From JAFCUW01 sp049897565 (GTDB lineage: Bacteria; Pseudomonadota; Gammaproteobacteria; Burkholderiales; Burkholderiaceae_D): DNA of 64,000 nt. Below are positions 16,080-24,389 of the stretch, in pieces. The stretch covers positions 1-64,000 of the forward strand of contig NZ_JAFCWM010000010.1 in assembly GCF_049897565.1 (NCBI RefSeq). Reading direction: 5' to 3'. The number at the start of each line of letters is the position of its first letter. Within the stretch, counting starts at the first letter, position 1. Both the position numbers and the translations under genes were made by a program. The notes beneath the pieces were generated by a model. It ran no database searches and was not told the DNA's origin. It saw only the letters and a list, made by a program, of their open reading frames with translations.

Positions 16080-17270
16080 TTATTTGATGAGGCCGGTCTT
16101 GCTCCAGGTTGTGCGCACAACCATTAATTTGAGACCATCGTCGGTGAAATGGTATGCGCTGACTCGGCTGCAGGCCGGCGTCTGTTCAACTTTAAGCTTT
16201 TCCAGGGCGCCGATGAGGCTCTTCTTGAAGTTGCGCAGGTGCGATACGTAACCTGACCTTTCATATAACCACTCAACGTCAAGCCACATTGCCGCAGAGT
16301 GCCCAGCGTAATAACTTGCTATCCAGCCCATCAATCCATCGTAGCCTACGACTTCTTTATCGACTGCAGTCCAAGCCCCAGGCCCAAAGAGCTCGGCAAT
16401 GGATTCGGTCACCCGAAACAGCAGCCGGTCGCTCCCTTTGAATGCCCCACTAATTAAGCCATCTTCAAAGCTTGCCGTCAGCAGTTTGGGGACTTCCACG
16501 TTCCACCCATTGTATCTAAATCGTATTTGAGCGAAGCTTAACCGCAACAGGCTGGTGAGAATGGCCTTGTGAGGATTCAAGCCGTAAGTAAGGCCCATCC
16601 GCTTGGCAAATTCGTAGAATGATGTCGTTACGTATTGATTGGAGTCTTCTGGAGCGAGAGGCGTCTCACGATAATAGTTGAGGCAAGCCGCGTACACATA
16701 TCGGTCGAACTGGCATAGCTCATAACCGCTAAAGGTCAGTGTCACGCTCTTGAACGCTGCGATTTCTCTGCCTGCGACCAATATGCTTTGGTCTCCGGCC
16801 AAAACCTTGGCACCATTGGTCTGAACGCTTCTTCCCGTCGAAAATAGTGCGGACCTTAAAAAACTATTCGGTAGCGCCATAGCCAAGGCATTCCAGCTGG
16901 GGAGAAATGTATCTTTACCGCGGCGAATCGCCTGACGCCGGCGCGCCTTTCGAACTTCCTCTAAGGTAGCGTCTGGCGGTATCACGGCGACCGAAGGCTC
17001 GGGAGTCGCATCTTTTGCTTTTCTTGAACTGCTATCAGCCATTTTGTTCATCAGTGCGGCCGCCCTGAACACCGGGTCCTGGTATCCCAAAGCCGTTGTC
17101 AGCGCCGCTTGCGAAAGTTGGGCCGCATGCTTTCGCTGTTCTTCGGCGTTCTTAAGATGCACAGCTGGGGGAATTTGCTTTTTTTCCATGACGGTAGAAG
17201 TTGATTGGGACCGGTGTGTATAGGCTAGGTCGCCACCCATAGTTTCGCTTTGGCGTCGCTGGTCGCACAT
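16080..17270 (-). CDS. trfA: TrfA-like plasmid replication initiator
   Basis: A 396-residue protein. The central part reads LPSWNALAMALPNSFLRSAL, FSTGRSVQ, VTLTFSGYELCQFDRYVYAA, CLNYYRE and ITSLL-like winged-helix segments, which is the pattern of TrfA initiators of IncP-type plasmids. The N-terminal ~130 residues are charged and variable, with EEVRKARRRQAIRRGKDTF before the conserved core. TrfA binds iterons, melts the origin and recruits the host helicase. The 17270 start is favoured by AGAGGAG 12 bases upstream; internal ATGs at 17240 and 17189 are alternatives (the latter begins MEKKQIPPAVHLKNAEEQ). The neighbouring palindromic arrays are the natural candidates for its binding sites. Whether it still drives replication of an excised circle is unknown. 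Confidence 0.85.
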   Translation of the reverse strand: MCDQRRQSETMGGDLAYTHRSQSTSTVMEKKQIPPAVHLKNAEEQRKHAAQLSQAALTTALGYQDPVFRAAALMNKMADSSSRKAKDATPEPSVAVIPPDATLEEVRKARRRQAIRRGKDTFLPSWNALAMALPNSFLRSALFSTGRSVQTNGAKVLAGDQSILVAGREIAAFKSVTLTFSGYELCQFDRYVYAACLNYYRETPLAPEDSNQYVTTSFYEFAKRMGLTYGLNPHKAILTSLLRLSFAQIRFRYNGWNVEVPKLLTASFEDGLISGAFKGSDRLLFRVTESIAELFGPGAWTAVDKEVVGYDGLMGWIASYYAGHSAAMWLDVEWLYERSGYVSHLRNFKKSLIGALEKLKVEQTPACSRVSAYHFTDDGLKLMVVRTTWSKTGLIK

Positions 17271-17429
17271 GAGTCTAAGAAACTCCTCTTAAGCCCCGAC
17301 CGATATTTTTTTCGAGGGGCTGGCGTTTCCACTTCAAACTGGAAACCCCTTTCTGGGCTAGCTGGACGCCTCTCAACCTGAAGTTCTGCGACTGCATTTC
17401 GAGCACGGCCGGCGCCGGCCTGACCGACC

Positions 17430-18362
17430 TTGCACAATGAACTGCGTCGCAAGGGCGTGACGCTGGAACTGCTGTGGCAGGACTACAAGGCTGAGCAACC
17501 GGACGGCTACCAATACAGTGCGTTCTGCGAGCGCTACCTTCGCTGGTCCCAGCAATGACAACGTTGATGCGTCAAACCCGGACGCAGGGGAAGCCCCTGT
17601 TCATCGACGACGCCGGCCAGGTCGTAGACGTGACTGACGGAAGCACAGGCGAAATCAGCACCGCCCAAGTATCGTTGCAGTGCTGGGCGCGTCAAATTAC
17701 ACCTACATCGAGGCTACTTGGCCCCAGCAACTGCCGGATAGGAAGCCACGTGCGCGCGCCCAGCATATCCAGGACTGCACCGGGCTGTAGAGCCGACAAC
17801 CTGCGCAGCGGCGTGTCTTAAGTCTCGCGCTGCTAACTCGACGTCAACTCCATCTACCACAACCTGGCCGAGCACTTGGGCATGGCAGTGCTGCGGGCGC
17901 GTTCCAGCGGCCAAGGACAAGGCCAAGGTCGAGAACGGCGTGCTGGTAGTCAAGCGCTGCGTGCTGTCGCGGCGACACCACCAGTGCTTCTTCAGTCGCA
18001 ACGAACTGAACCGGTGCGTTGAGCATACTGCTGACCGACCTGAACCAGCGCCCGTCAAGAAACTGCCCTGCAGCCGCGTCAGCGCATTCGCCGAGATGGA
18101 CCAGCCAGCCCTGCGTTCGGTGCCCGAGCGCGGGTATGAATACGCGGAATGAAAAGTGGCGCCGGTCGGCGTCGACTGACACGTCGAGGTCGATGGCCAT
18201 TTTTACTCGGTGCCGTGCCTGCACGCCCGGACGCAGGCGGACGCGCGCACGACACGCAACACGTTCAAGCTGTTTCAGCGCCGCCAGCGCATCGCCAGCC
18301 ACGCCCAGTGCGCCTCCAAGTGCTTCTTAAGACGGCGGCCAGTTCGCGTGGGATACGCAGGG
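17430..18362 (+). pseudogene. Degenerate IS21-family transposase (istA remnant)
   Basis: Successive frames give recognisable IstA pieces: ELRRKGVTLELLWQDYKAEQ, then YSAFCERYLRWSQQ, TMRQTRTQGKPLFIDDAGQV then VDVTDGSTGEI, GASNYTYIEATW, DNLRSGVS, STYHNLAEH, KDKAKVENGVLVV, FFSRNELN, LLTDLNQRP, SAFAEMDQPALR and QRRQRIASHAQC. At least eight frameshifts or stops separate them, so the gene is long dead. No istB follows. The order of fragments agrees with a single full-length ancestor running left to right. Confidence 0.85.
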
Positions 18363-18364
18363 CT

Positions 18365-18452
18365 TCTTTACTTGACCTCCACATCGCTTCCGCTTGACGT
18401 CAGTATCGGTTTAACTTGACGTCCGCATCGATTTTACTTGACCTGAACATCG
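18365..18452. repeat. Four 22-bp tandem repeats, likely IS21 end
   Basis: Four imperfect units of the form TTACTTGACNTCCNCATCG lie back to back directly after the istA remnant. IS21-family ends carry multiple short repeats bound by the transposase, so this is probably a relic of one terminus of the dead element rather than an active regulatory site. Confidence 0.6.
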
Positions 18453-19304
18453 CTACGCCTGCCCCTGAGAGCGAGAACACCCGCTAATCACAAAGCCTAC
18501 TCGGAGGTGGATGGCGTCCATAGTATTTTATAGACTCTATAGTATGTGTAGCTGGGGTGGTGGCCTTGGATGCTGGCGTAGCGTCAACCAATCGTTGAGC
18601 TTGCTTACCCTCACGCAGCGCGGGTCTCACATCGCAATCCGTCTTGACCTTTAAGCGTGCGAAGATGCTGTCTCGGTATTGCGAAGCTGAAGGTAGCAGA
18701 CCTGGCAGCCCGGGCAGAACGTTTCACCTCAAAGTTGGAAGTGAGCCTCGATAGAATGTAGCTCCCTTCCCGGTTTGAGAATCTGTGACGAAATATCCGC
18801 CGAGGTTTGAGTTTTGGGCAGCCAGGGAAGGCAGTGTTGAAGCTTGCACCAATTTACTCAACCATTCAGCGTCAGCCTTTCTCCATGGCTGACCTTCTGA
18901 AGAAAGAAGAGGTGCGGGAGCGGTCCGCTGTAGCAGCGGCGGCGGGCTTCGTCACACAGAGACCATGACTGCGCTCGTACACCGCTTTAGCCTGGTTGCC
19001 TCGCGATACGCTCAAGCGTTTCCTTTATGGCCTTCTGGTGCTTGCGGTTGGCTTGGTAGGCCAACAACGCGTGTAGCTCGGCTATCTCATCTTGCGGGCG
19101 CCGCCACGTCCAGGAAGCTCTTCCGCGCGCGCTCTGTCGGACAAGTTCGAACTCGAGCCAAATCATTGCGCCTTTCAAAATGTGGTAGGCGCTGCGGCAC
19201 TTGGTCACCTCGCTGTGGGGGGGGCGACTCAAACATAGTGCTGCCCAAAGCTATAAATCTTGTCAAATGATGAGTATTGGTGAGTTTTTTCCTTCGGGCA
19301 ATAT
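18453..19304. other. Gene-poor stretch before the BREX operon
   Basis: The only frame of note is 18987-19232 on the minus strand (81 aa), containing HILKGAMIWLEFELVRQSAR and a charged helical end (QANRKHQKAIKETLERIAR). It could be a small protein, but no ribosome-binding site or family supports it. The rest shows nothing recognisable. Confidence 0.4.
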
Positions 19305-19318
19305 GCTATCGTTATAGC
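19305..19318. promoter_or_regulatory. Small inverted repeat upstream of BREX
   Basis: GCTAT-CGTT-ATAGC is a 5-4-5 dyad about 80 bases before the leader ORF, in an AT-rich patch that also contains TATGCT as a possible -10 element. It could be an operator for BREX expression, but it is too short to assign with confidence. Confidence 0.3.
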
Positions 19319-19398
19319 GATGTCCATGCGCTGACCATGTTGCGTTCGCTCAAGGCCTTCAGTTAGACTGGCACGCTTGGAAAATGATTTAGGGAACT

Positions 19399-19440
19399 AT
19401 GAAGCGAGTCAGTAGCATTATTATTTTTGCGTTCGCATGA
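19399..19440 (+). CDS. Possible leader peptide coupled to brxA (13 aa)
   Basis: A 13-codon frame encodes MKRVSSIIIFAFA. AGGGA lies 4 bases before its ATG, and its TGA (19438-19440) overlaps the brxA ATG (19437-19439) as ATGA. brxA itself has no Shine-Dalgarno sequence in the preceding 20 bases, so this short ORF may be what brings ribosomes to brxA. It is too short to judge by coding statistics. Whether it is merely a coupling device or a regulatory leader is unknown. Confidence 0.5.
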   Translation: MKRVSSIIIFAFA

Positions 19441-20030
19441 CGCGGTATAGCGCAGACATCACTGCTGGTTCGCTGTTGCCCCTTGAAAGCAGACGCATTG
19501 CCAAATTGCTGCTGTCTGACCCGGACGAAGCAGCGTGGCAGCACGCCATTGAGACGGAAAACATCCTGCAGAAGAAAACGCCCGCCAGCGCCCGCCGGCA
19601 AGCAAGGCTTCTTCGGCGACGTCTGGTTACGCTGGACGCAGAGGCGTGGAAAATGATGGCCGAAAGGGAGAGCGAAGTCGCCGTCCAGTTGCTACTGGCC
19701 GCGGCAGTCAAGCACAGCCAGTTGCTGGGCGACTTCATGCTCCTCGTCTATGCAGACCGCCAGCGCCGTCTCGAACCGACCCTGGCTCCATCGGACTGGC
19801 AGGATTTTTTAGCTGAATGCGCACACCATGATGCCGCCGTAGCCGGTTGGTCAGACACAACTAAAGCCAAACTGTTCCAGGTCATTGTCCGTATCTTGGC
19901 GGAAGCGAAGTACCTCAAGAGCGCGCGTTCGATGATGTTGACACCGCAATCCCTGCACCCCGATGTGCGACGGTACCTGAGCGCGCACGATGAAACCTAT
20001 GTCCTTGACTGTCTGGAACGTGCGAGATGA
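19437..20030 (+). CDS. brxA: BREX protein BrxA (DUF1819)
   Basis: 197 residues: MTRYSADITAGSLLPLESRR, then KKTPASARRQARLLRRRL and SDTTKAKLFQVIVRILAEAK in the C-terminal half. Size, first position in the operon and these regions match BrxA, the small helical DNA-binding component of type 1 BREX. BREX methylates host DNA at a non-palindromic adenine site and blocks phage replication without cutting in the classic way. The start is fixed by the ATGA overlap with a leader ORF. The stop overlaps brxB (ATGA at 20027). It heads six genes in the canonical order brxA-brxB-brxC-pglX-pglZ-brxL. Confidence 0.92.
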   Translation: MTRYSADITAGSLLPLESRRIAKLLLSDPDEAAWQHAIETENILQKKTPASARRQARLLRRRLVTLDAEAWKMMAERESEVAVQLLLAAAVKHSQLLGDFMLLVYADRQRRLEPTLAPSDWQDFLAECAHHDAAVAGWSDTTKAKLFQVIVRILAEAKYLKSARSMMLTPQSLHPDVRRYLSAHDETYVLDCLERAR

Positions 20031-20614
20031 ATCTGAGCTTTGACGAACGCCTCAACCAAATCCTGCCCCGCGTTACCTCGCGGGATTTCCTGGACAGCAA
20101 AGGCTTGGGCAATGAAATCGGGTTCTGGATTTTCGACTATCCGCCCGAGCGCGAGCTGGACATGCGCAGCTTTCTCTATGGCACCGTATTGCCTGCGTTG
20201 ACAAAAAAGGTGCCAGCCCTGCGGGCCGATACCGTCGATTTGCTTCAACTGGTGACAGGGTTGCTGGAGGAACGCAATCTGCTCGACAAGACCATGGACA
20301 TGCAGCTCAGGAACGGCGATGACAGCACGTTGACCGCGCTGCGCTCGGTACTTAAAGAAGACAAGATTGCGCAGAAAATCGCCTCCCAGCACGACATCCC
20401 AAATCTCGACCTTTTGATTTTGACCGGCGTCGGCTCTGTGTACCCGATGCTCCGCACGCACACATTGCTGTCCGCTCTGCACCCCATCATGGGCAACACG
20501 CCTCTGCTGATGTTTTTCCCCGGCCGCTACGACGGGCACTCGCTACGGCTGTTCAATTCGCTGGCCGAAGACCACTACTATCGCGCCTTCCGCCTAGTGC
20601 CAGAAACTACGTAG
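20027..20614 (+). CDS. brxB: BREX protein BrxB (DUF1788)
   Basis: 195 residues: MNLSFDERLNQILPRVTSRD, YPPERELDMRSF, LLDLILTGVG-type core (NLDLLILTGVGSVYPMLRTH), LLFFPGRYDGHSL-like GRYDGHSLRLFN. This matches DUF1788/BrxB, including the terminal phrase PLLMFFPGRYDG. The biochemical role of BrxB is not well settled; it is required in some BREX systems. It is translationally coupled to brxA by a 4-base overlap. The 66-base gap to brxC is the first break in the operon but has no terminator. Confidence 0.92.
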   Translation: MNLSFDERLNQILPRVTSRDFLDSKGLGNEIGFWIFDYPPERELDMRSFLYGTVLPALTKKVPALRADTVDLLQLVTGLLEERNLLDKTMDMQLRNGDDSTLTALRSVLKEDKIAQKIASQHDIPNLDLLILTGVGSVYPMLRTHTLLSALHPIMGNTPLLMFFPGRYDGHSLRLFNSLAEDHYYRAFRLVPETT

Positions 20615-20680
20615 CAACCCGCTCAAGCATTTCAGGCAGCCCCGGCAGCACACTCCAGTCAATCAGGAAACCAGAACAAC

Positions 20681-23600
20681 ATGAAAATCAGCGAGCTTTT
20701 CCTCAAGCCCATCGACCGTCCCATCAACGGCGTCATCAAAGCGGACCAGATGGATGCTGCTAGCGTGTGGCAAGAGCTGGAGGAGTATGTCGTCACCAAG
20801 CAGATTAGCGAGTACCTACGCAAGTTCTTTGACGCCTACCTGGCGGCCATGGACCGCCCGAATGACGCCGCCATCACCGACCGCATGGGTGTCTGGGTGT
20901 CCGGCTTCTTCGGCTCGGGTAAGTCCCACTTCATTAAGATACTGTCCTATTTGCTGGAAAATATCGAGGCTCAAAACCCCGAGACCGAGGAGAAACGCAA
21001 CGCTGCCCAGTTCTTTGACCACCAAAAAATCAAAGATGCCATGCTGCACGCTGACATTCAGCGAGCAGTGCAGGGCACGGCCGACGTCATCCTTTTTAAC
21101 ATCGACGCCAAAGCCAACAAGTCCGACCCCGACGCGATTTTGCAGGTCTTCTTGCGGGTATTCAACGAGAAGGTGGGCCTGTCGGGCGATACGCCGCACA
21201 TCGCAGACATGGAACGTCACCTGATAGCCAAGGGCGCGTTCGACACGTTCAAGGCCGCCTTTACCGCCTCCAACGGTGGCGCATGGGAGCAGGAGAGTGA
21301 TGCGGTCGCCTTTTATCGCGACGACATTGTGACCGCGCTTGCCCAAGCCTTGAAAATGACGCCTGAATCGGCTGGTAAGTGGTTCGACAATGCAAGAGAT
21401 GATTATCGCATCACCCTTGAAGGTTTTGCCAGGGTCGTCAACGAGTATCTGGCTACTTGCCCGGCCAGTCACAAGGTCATCTTTCTGGTCGATGAAGTGG
21501 GCCAGTTCATCGGGGCCAGCTCGCCGCTGATGCTTAACCTCCAGACAATCACCGAGCAGCTCGGTGCCCAGTGCAAGGGCCGCGCATGGGTCATTGTCAC
21601 CAGCCAGGAAGATATTGACGCTGCCATCGGCGAGGACAACAAGTCCAAGGGCCAGGACTTCTCAAAGATTCAAGCGCGCTTCCACACCCGTTTGTCGCTA
21701 GCCAGCAGCAACACCGACGAAGTCATCGGCGAGCGCCTGCTTTCGAAGACGGAGGCCGCCCACGTTGCGCTGCGCGATGCCTTCGCCAGCAAGAGCGACG
21801 TCATCAACAATCAACTGGCGTTCTCGGGCAACTCGGTGACCTTGCGTGGTTACAAGGACGCCGCTGAATTCGTCACCTGCTACCCGTTCGCGCCATACCA
21901 GTTCACGCTGCTGCAAAAGATTTTTGAATCCATCCGCAAGGTGGGCGCCACCGGCAAGCACTTGTCACGGGGCGAACGTTCGCTGCTCGATGCCTTCCAG
22001 TCCGCGGCCGTGCGCAATGCGAACCACGGCATCGATGTGCTGATACCGCTGTACGATTTCTATCCCGCCATCGAGAGCTTCATCGACGGCGTCGCCAAGC
22101 GCTCGATAGACCAGGCGCCGGACAATCCCGGCTTGCAGCCTTATGATGGCCAGCTGCTCAAGGCGATGTTCCTGATTCGCTACATCCCGGACATCGTCAA
22201 GCCAACAATCGACAACCTAGCCACCCTTTGCATAGACCAGATTGACGCGGACAAGCTTGCCCTCAAGCGCAAGATTCAGGAAAGTCTGGCGCGCCTGGAG
22301 CGGGAGCGCCTAGTCAGCCGCAACGGTGACCTGTGGTTCTTCCTGACCAACGAAGAGCGTGATGTCGCCCGAGAAATCGGTCATGTCGAGGTCTCCGCTG
22401 CTGAAAAGTCCCGCGAACTGGCGAAGCTGATTTTTGAGGATATTTTCAAGGACCAAACCAAGGTGCGCCACCGCGAAACCAAGGCCGACTACGAATTCAA
22501 CCGCCTGCTTGACGGTGTCCCATGGCGCCAGGCCAGCCACGCCCTGAGCTTTGAAGTGCTAACCCCGCTGTGTGATGAATACGAGCGTCTCCAGCCAGCC
22601 CGCTGCATCTTGCGGAGCGGTGAGGGAAACGGCCGCGCCTTGGTGCGCCTACCGGAAGGCGAGCGCCTGGACATTGAATTGGCGCTGTACCTGCAAATCG
22701 AAAAATACATCGTCAGCCCCAAAGCCGACCAAGCCAGTCCGTCGCTCAAGCGCATCCTCGCCGACCGCAAGGACGAAAACCGTGAACGCCGAATGCGTCT
22801 GGTGCACCAGCTTTCCGAACTTATCGCGTCAGGCGATTTTTACGCACTGGGCCAGCCGGTTCAAATTAAGACTGCCAGCGCGGACAAGGTGCTCGACGAG
22901 CTGCTCAATTATCTCATCACCAACACTTATAGCAAGCTGCCATACCTCAAGGTGCGCCAGGTTGACCCAATAGCCGAAATCAAGGCCGTGCTCAATGCGG
23001 ACGATTTGGGCCAGCATTCGTTGGGCTTGGACGGCGACGCCGGCAACGCTCTCGCCATCAAGGAAATGCGCGACTACCTGCAACTGGCCGCCAGCCAGAA
23101 CCGGGTATTGCTGTCAGACGTGGTGGACCGCTTTGCCGGCATCCCCTGGGGTTGGAAACCAGAGTGGGAAACCGTGTTGCTCATCGCCCGCCTGTTCATG
23201 TCCGGCGAAATCAAGCTAATGCTCGAAGGCTCCGACCTTGACCCCGTATCCGCCGCCGACCCGCTCACTAAGACCGCTCGTTTCAAACAGGTGTCCATCC
23301 TCAAACGCAAGACTGCCGATGCAACCGCAATCAAGCGCGCCCGCGAGTTGTACAAAGACTTGTTCCAAAAAATGGGCCGAGAAGAAGAGGACAGCCTAGT
23401 CGCCGACTTCCGCACTCGCTTGACCGAGTGGCAAGCCGAGCTCAAAAGCTACGCTCACACCGCCGCTACGCCGCACCACCCTGGCAAGCCCGACATCGAC
23501 GCCGCGCTCGCCCGCATCTCCCAGCAACTCAGCACGCGAGATAGCTTTGCCTTCATCGAAGCCCTCTTGGCGGCCAAGAACGAGTGGCTGGATGCTGTGG

Positions 23601-24298
23601 ACGACATCCATGACCTGGTCAACTTCTACAAGACCCAGATTGCCGCCTGGCGCAAGCTGCTGGATGGCCTGAGCGGATTCGAAAGCAATCGTGAAGCATT
23701 GACCAAAGTGCCTCAAGCCGCCGCCGCCCTAGTTGACCTGGCCCAAATCCGCGACAACCCCAAGCCCTACGGCCAGGTCAACCGCATCGAGCCGCTACTT
23801 GCCTCCGTCACCGCCATCAATGAGCAACTGGCGCAAGAAAAACGTGAACGAGCTTTACTGTCCATCGAAGCCAAACTGGCCGAAGTGCAGGCCAAACTGG
23901 AGGCTGCAGCGGCGACCACTGCCGACCTGAGCAACAAGGCTCTGCGTCCGCTGCAAGACCTGAAAACCCGCATTGCCAGCCAGACTAGCATCGCGCAAAT
24001 CATGTTGCTGCAAGCAGCTGGCGGCGACGCAATGGACGACGCCATCAATATCATCGAAGTGGCTGCCGCCAAAGTCCCGCATCATGCCGCCATGCCGGGC
24101 GATACGGCCAAACCGCTGCAGACCGGTCAGCCTAACGTGCCCGCTCCCGTGGCCAAGACCACTCGCGTCATCCGTGCTGCCGAACTCTCCAGTAAGACGT
24201 ACCTGGAAACCGAAGCCGACGTGGACACCTATGTTGCCAAACTTAAAGATGCGCTGTTGACCACAGTACGCGCCGGTCAAATGGCGCGGATTCAATAG
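20681..24298 (+). CDS. brxC: BREX ATPase BrxC (DUF499-like P-loop)
   Basis: 1205 residues, the normal length for type 1 BrxC. The N-terminus is MKISELFLKPIDRPINGVIK, a typical BrxC/PglY start, and the Walker A is SGFFGSGKSHFIK (GSGKS at residues 78-82). A Walker B-like VIFLVDEVGQFIG follows at about residue 267. The long C-terminal half is helical with a coiled-coil stretch around EQLAQEKRERALLSIEAKLA. BrxC is the large AAA-type ATPase that associates with PglX and PglZ in the methylation/defence complex. AGGAA lies 11 bases upstream of the ATG. The next gene begins 91 bases after the stop with no terminator between. Confidence 0.95.
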   Translation: MKISELFLKPIDRPINGVIKADQMDAASVWQELEEYVVTKQISEYLRKFFDAYLAAMDRPNDAAITDRMGVWVSGFFGSGKSHFIKILSYLLENIEAQNPETEEKRNAAQFFDHQKIKDAMLHADIQRAVQGTADVILFNIDAKANKSDPDAILQVFLRVFNEKVGLSGDTPHIADMERHLIAKGAFDTFKAAFTASNGGAWEQESDAVAFYRDDIVTALAQALKMTPESAGKWFDNARDDYRITLEGFARVVNEYLATCPASHKVIFLVDEVGQFIGASSPLMLNLQTITEQLGAQCKGRAWVIVTSQEDIDAAIGEDNKSKGQDFSKIQARFHTRLSLASSNTDEVIGERLLSKTEAAHVALRDAFASKSDVINNQLAFSGNSVTLRGYKDAAEFVTCYPFAPYQFTLLQKIFESIRKVGATGKHLSRGERSLLDAFQSAAVRNANHGIDVLIPLYDFYPAIESFIDGVAKRSIDQAPDNPGLQPYDGQLLKAMFLIRYIPDIVKPTIDNLATLCIDQIDADKLALKRKIQESLARLERERLVSRNGDLWFFLTNEERDVAREIGHVEVSAAEKSRELAKLIFEDIFKDQTKVRHRETKADYEFNRLLDGVPWRQASHALSFEVLTPLCDEYERLQPARCILRSGEGNGRALVRLPEGERLDIELALYLQIEKYIVSPKADQASPSLKRILADRKDENRERRMRLVHQLSELIASGDFYALGQPVQIKTASADKVLDELLNYLITNTYSKLPYLKVRQVDPIAEIKAVLNADDLGQHSLGLDGDAGNALAIKEMRDYLQLAASQNRVLLSDVVDRFAGIPWGWKPEWETVLLIARLFMSGEIKLMLEGSDLDPVSAADPLTKTARFKQVSILKRKTADATAIKRARELYKDLFQKMGREEEDSLVADFRTRLTEWQAELKSYAHTAATPHHPGKPDIDAALARISQQLSTRDSFAFIEALLAAKNEWLDAVDDIHDLVNFYKTQIAAWRKLLDGLSGFESNREALTKVPQAAAALVDLAQIRDNPKPYGQVNRIEPLLASVTAINEQLAQEKRERALLSIEAKLAEVQAKLEAAAATTADLSNKALRPLQDLKTRIASQTSIAQIMLLQAAGGDAMDDAINIIEVAAAKVPHHAAMPGDTAKPLQTGQPNVPAPVAKTTRVIRAAELSSKTYLETEADVDTYVAKLKDALLTTVRAGQMARIQ

Positions 24299-24389
24299 CG
24301 CATTCGATAGGCCCCTTTCGCCCTCATTCAACCTATCCAATAGCTGCCCTCGTGCCAAGCACGGGCAGCTGAGAAACCTTTTCCGACAC

